This document shows positions 63,111 through 64,000 of a DNA stretch of 64,000 nucleotides, piece by piece. Origin of the DNA: Paenisporosarcina sp. TG20 (lineage in GTDB: Bacteria > Bacillota > Bacilli > Bacillales_A > Planococcaceae); the NCBI RefSeq assembly GCF_000286315.1, contig NZ_ALJG01000364.1, forward strand, positions 1 through 64,000. Direction: 5' to 3'. Positions within the stretch are counted from its first letter, which is position 1, and every line of letters starts with the position of its first letter. Below the pieces are notes generated by a model. The model ran no database searches and was not told where the DNA came from. It saw nothing but the letters and a program-made list of their open reading frames with translations. A program made the position numbers and the translations under genes.

Positions 63111-64000
63111 TTAGGACACTGCTTCAAAGTCCTTTATTTTTGCGTCAGGACTTAAAACTTTTTCAGGGTCAAACTCTTCTAATGGTTCTCCATTTTTCAC
63201 TTTGTTTGGCCAGTCTTCGTTTGCAAGTGCTCCACGACCCAAAGCAATGACATCTGCTTCGCCACTTTCTATCATTTCTTTTGCTTTTTCCGGGTCATGC
63301 AGACCTCCGTTTGCAATAACGGGTAGTTTTCCATACTTTTTCGCTAATGCTGCAAGCGATAGTTTTCCTCCACTAAATGCTGGGTCCGTTGCTTTTGTTC
63401 CCTCTCCGACAGGGAAAGCAGGTTGCCATGCTTCGTATTCTGTAACGTGAATATAGTCTATTCCAGTATGGCTTAGTTTTCCAAATATTACTTCAGCCTC
63501 TTTTTCTTTGTCTGCCCACTTATGATCGTAATCATTTACTTTTCCTTGAGCGATCCGGATTCCAACTGTAAAATCTGGACCTACAGCATTACGCACCGCT
63601 TTTGACACTTCAACTAATAGGCGAACACGATTTTCGGTTGATCCACCGTATTCATCAGTTCGTTTGTTTGTGTAATCCGTTAAAAATTGGTCCAGTAAAT
63701 AGCCGTTTGCACCATGAATTTCAACACCATCAAAACCAGCCTCTTTAGCTTGGATTGACGATTCAACGAACGCTTGAACAACCTGTGCTATATCTTCCTT
63801 CGTTGCTTCATTGGGGACTGCAAAGGGTCCATTCCCGCCATAAAACTTCATTTGCTCACCTTTCGGTTGAACAGCAGAAGGTCCTAATGTTTCTTTCTTG
63901 TATGGGTTGCCTTGTGACAGAGCACCCGCATGCATTAACTGAACAATAATTTTCCCGTTTTCTTGGTGAACGGCATCCGTCACCTTCTTCCATGCCGTGA
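63111..64000 (-). CDS. NADH:flavin oxidoreductase, Old Yellow Enzyme family (5' end beyond window)
   Basis: At least 296 residues; the frame is open to the window edge (reading AWKKVTDAVHQENG), so the start is outside. HGANGYLLDQFLTDYTNKRT and DEYGGSTENRVRLLVEV are the OYE substrate and FMN region; IANGGLHDPEKAKEMIESGE and DVIALGRGALANEDWP bind the FMN phosphate. Enzymes of this class reduce alkenes, nitro compounds or quinones with NAD(P)H. Ends with a C-terminal KIKDFEAVS. The missing start prevents class assignment. Confidence 0.9.
   Translation of the reverse strand, partial: TAWKKVTDAVHQENGKIIVQLMHAGALSQGNPYKKETLGPSAVQPKGEQMKFYGGNGPFAVPNEATKEDIAQVVQAFVESSIQAKEAGFDGVEIHGANGYLLDQFLTDYTNKRTDEYGGSTENRVRLLVEVSKAVRNAVGPDFTVGIRIAQGKVNDYDHKWADKEKEAEVIFGKLSHTGIDYIHVTEYEAWQPAFPVGEGTKATDPAFSGGKLSLAALAKKYGKLPVIANGGLHDPEKAKEMIESGEADVIALGRGALANEDWPNKVKNGEPLEEFDPEKVLSPDAKIKDFEAVS

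Overview
The window is AT-rich DNA with strong Shine-Dalgarno sites and frequent TTG starts. It carries a CotF-like spore coat protein, Bacillus-type GuaC, an MhqR regulon, a bacterial NO synthase and a YrkEFHIJ-type sulfur operon. I infer an aerobic, spore-forming Bacillales (Bacillaceae or Planococcaceae); the species cannot be read from the sequence.

Layout. 0-1.2 kb: Na+/H+ antiporter. 2.2-8.9 kb: a catabolic cluster on the + strand, made of a PAS-PAS-AAA+ regulator with a degenerate ATPase, two perfect palindromes, a nitrilase-family amidase, an NCS1 permease, a cyclic imide hydrolase/PuuE-type polysaccharide-deacetylase-fold enzyme, a small CxxC protein and a CobW GTPase. I read it as uptake and two-step hydrolysis of a cyclic imide or ureide. 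9-12 kb: gene debris, guaC with PurBoxes, an orphan T-box-like core and a Uma2 nuclease. 12.2-15.1 kb: mhqR, mhqO-like dioxygenase, FMN reductase and mhqD (quinone/catechol detoxification). 15.4-16.5 kb: a GrdB-family selenoprotein with in-frame UGA and a SECIS-like hairpin, plus a small partner gene. 16.7-18.1 kb: ogt-alkA repair pair. 18-36 kb: accessory region rich in broken genes (two chimeric deletion scars, transposase fragments, frameshifted GNAT, MFS, C45, sigma-factor and DUF2798 genes), with intact SSS symporter, RibA, NDH-2 and UPF0316 genes.

37-55 kb: a redox, NO and reactive-sulfur island. It holds an FMN-dependent glutamate-synthase-like enzyme, NO synthase flanked by an uncharacterised gene, OsmC, a Met-rich membrane protein, a Crp/Fnr regulator whose start codon overlaps that of a divergent glutaredoxin-like gene, EgtB, decayed thioredoxin and peroxiredoxin genes, and a CstR-type operon (TauE, TusA, rhodanese-MBL persulfide dioxygenase, DsrE, TusA-rhodanese, two rhodaneses, DsrE, CstR, two DUF302 copies) with four TATACC-N6-GGTATA operators. 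55-64 kb: spore coat protein, SulP transporter without STAS, a second member of the uncharacterised family, a glucose/sorbosone dehydrogenase with an aromatic N-terminal repeat, a membrane protein, IS and rhodanese debris, and an Old Yellow Enzyme running off the right edge.

Most notable: the selenoprotein, the imide-type operon with its unusual activator and palindromes, the CstR regulon with duplicated operator-DUF302 units, a MITE-like insertion that splits a terminator, and the overlapping divergent starts at 43.44 kb. Several genes are broken by single-base changes in homopolymer runs, so sequencing error must be weighed against real decay.
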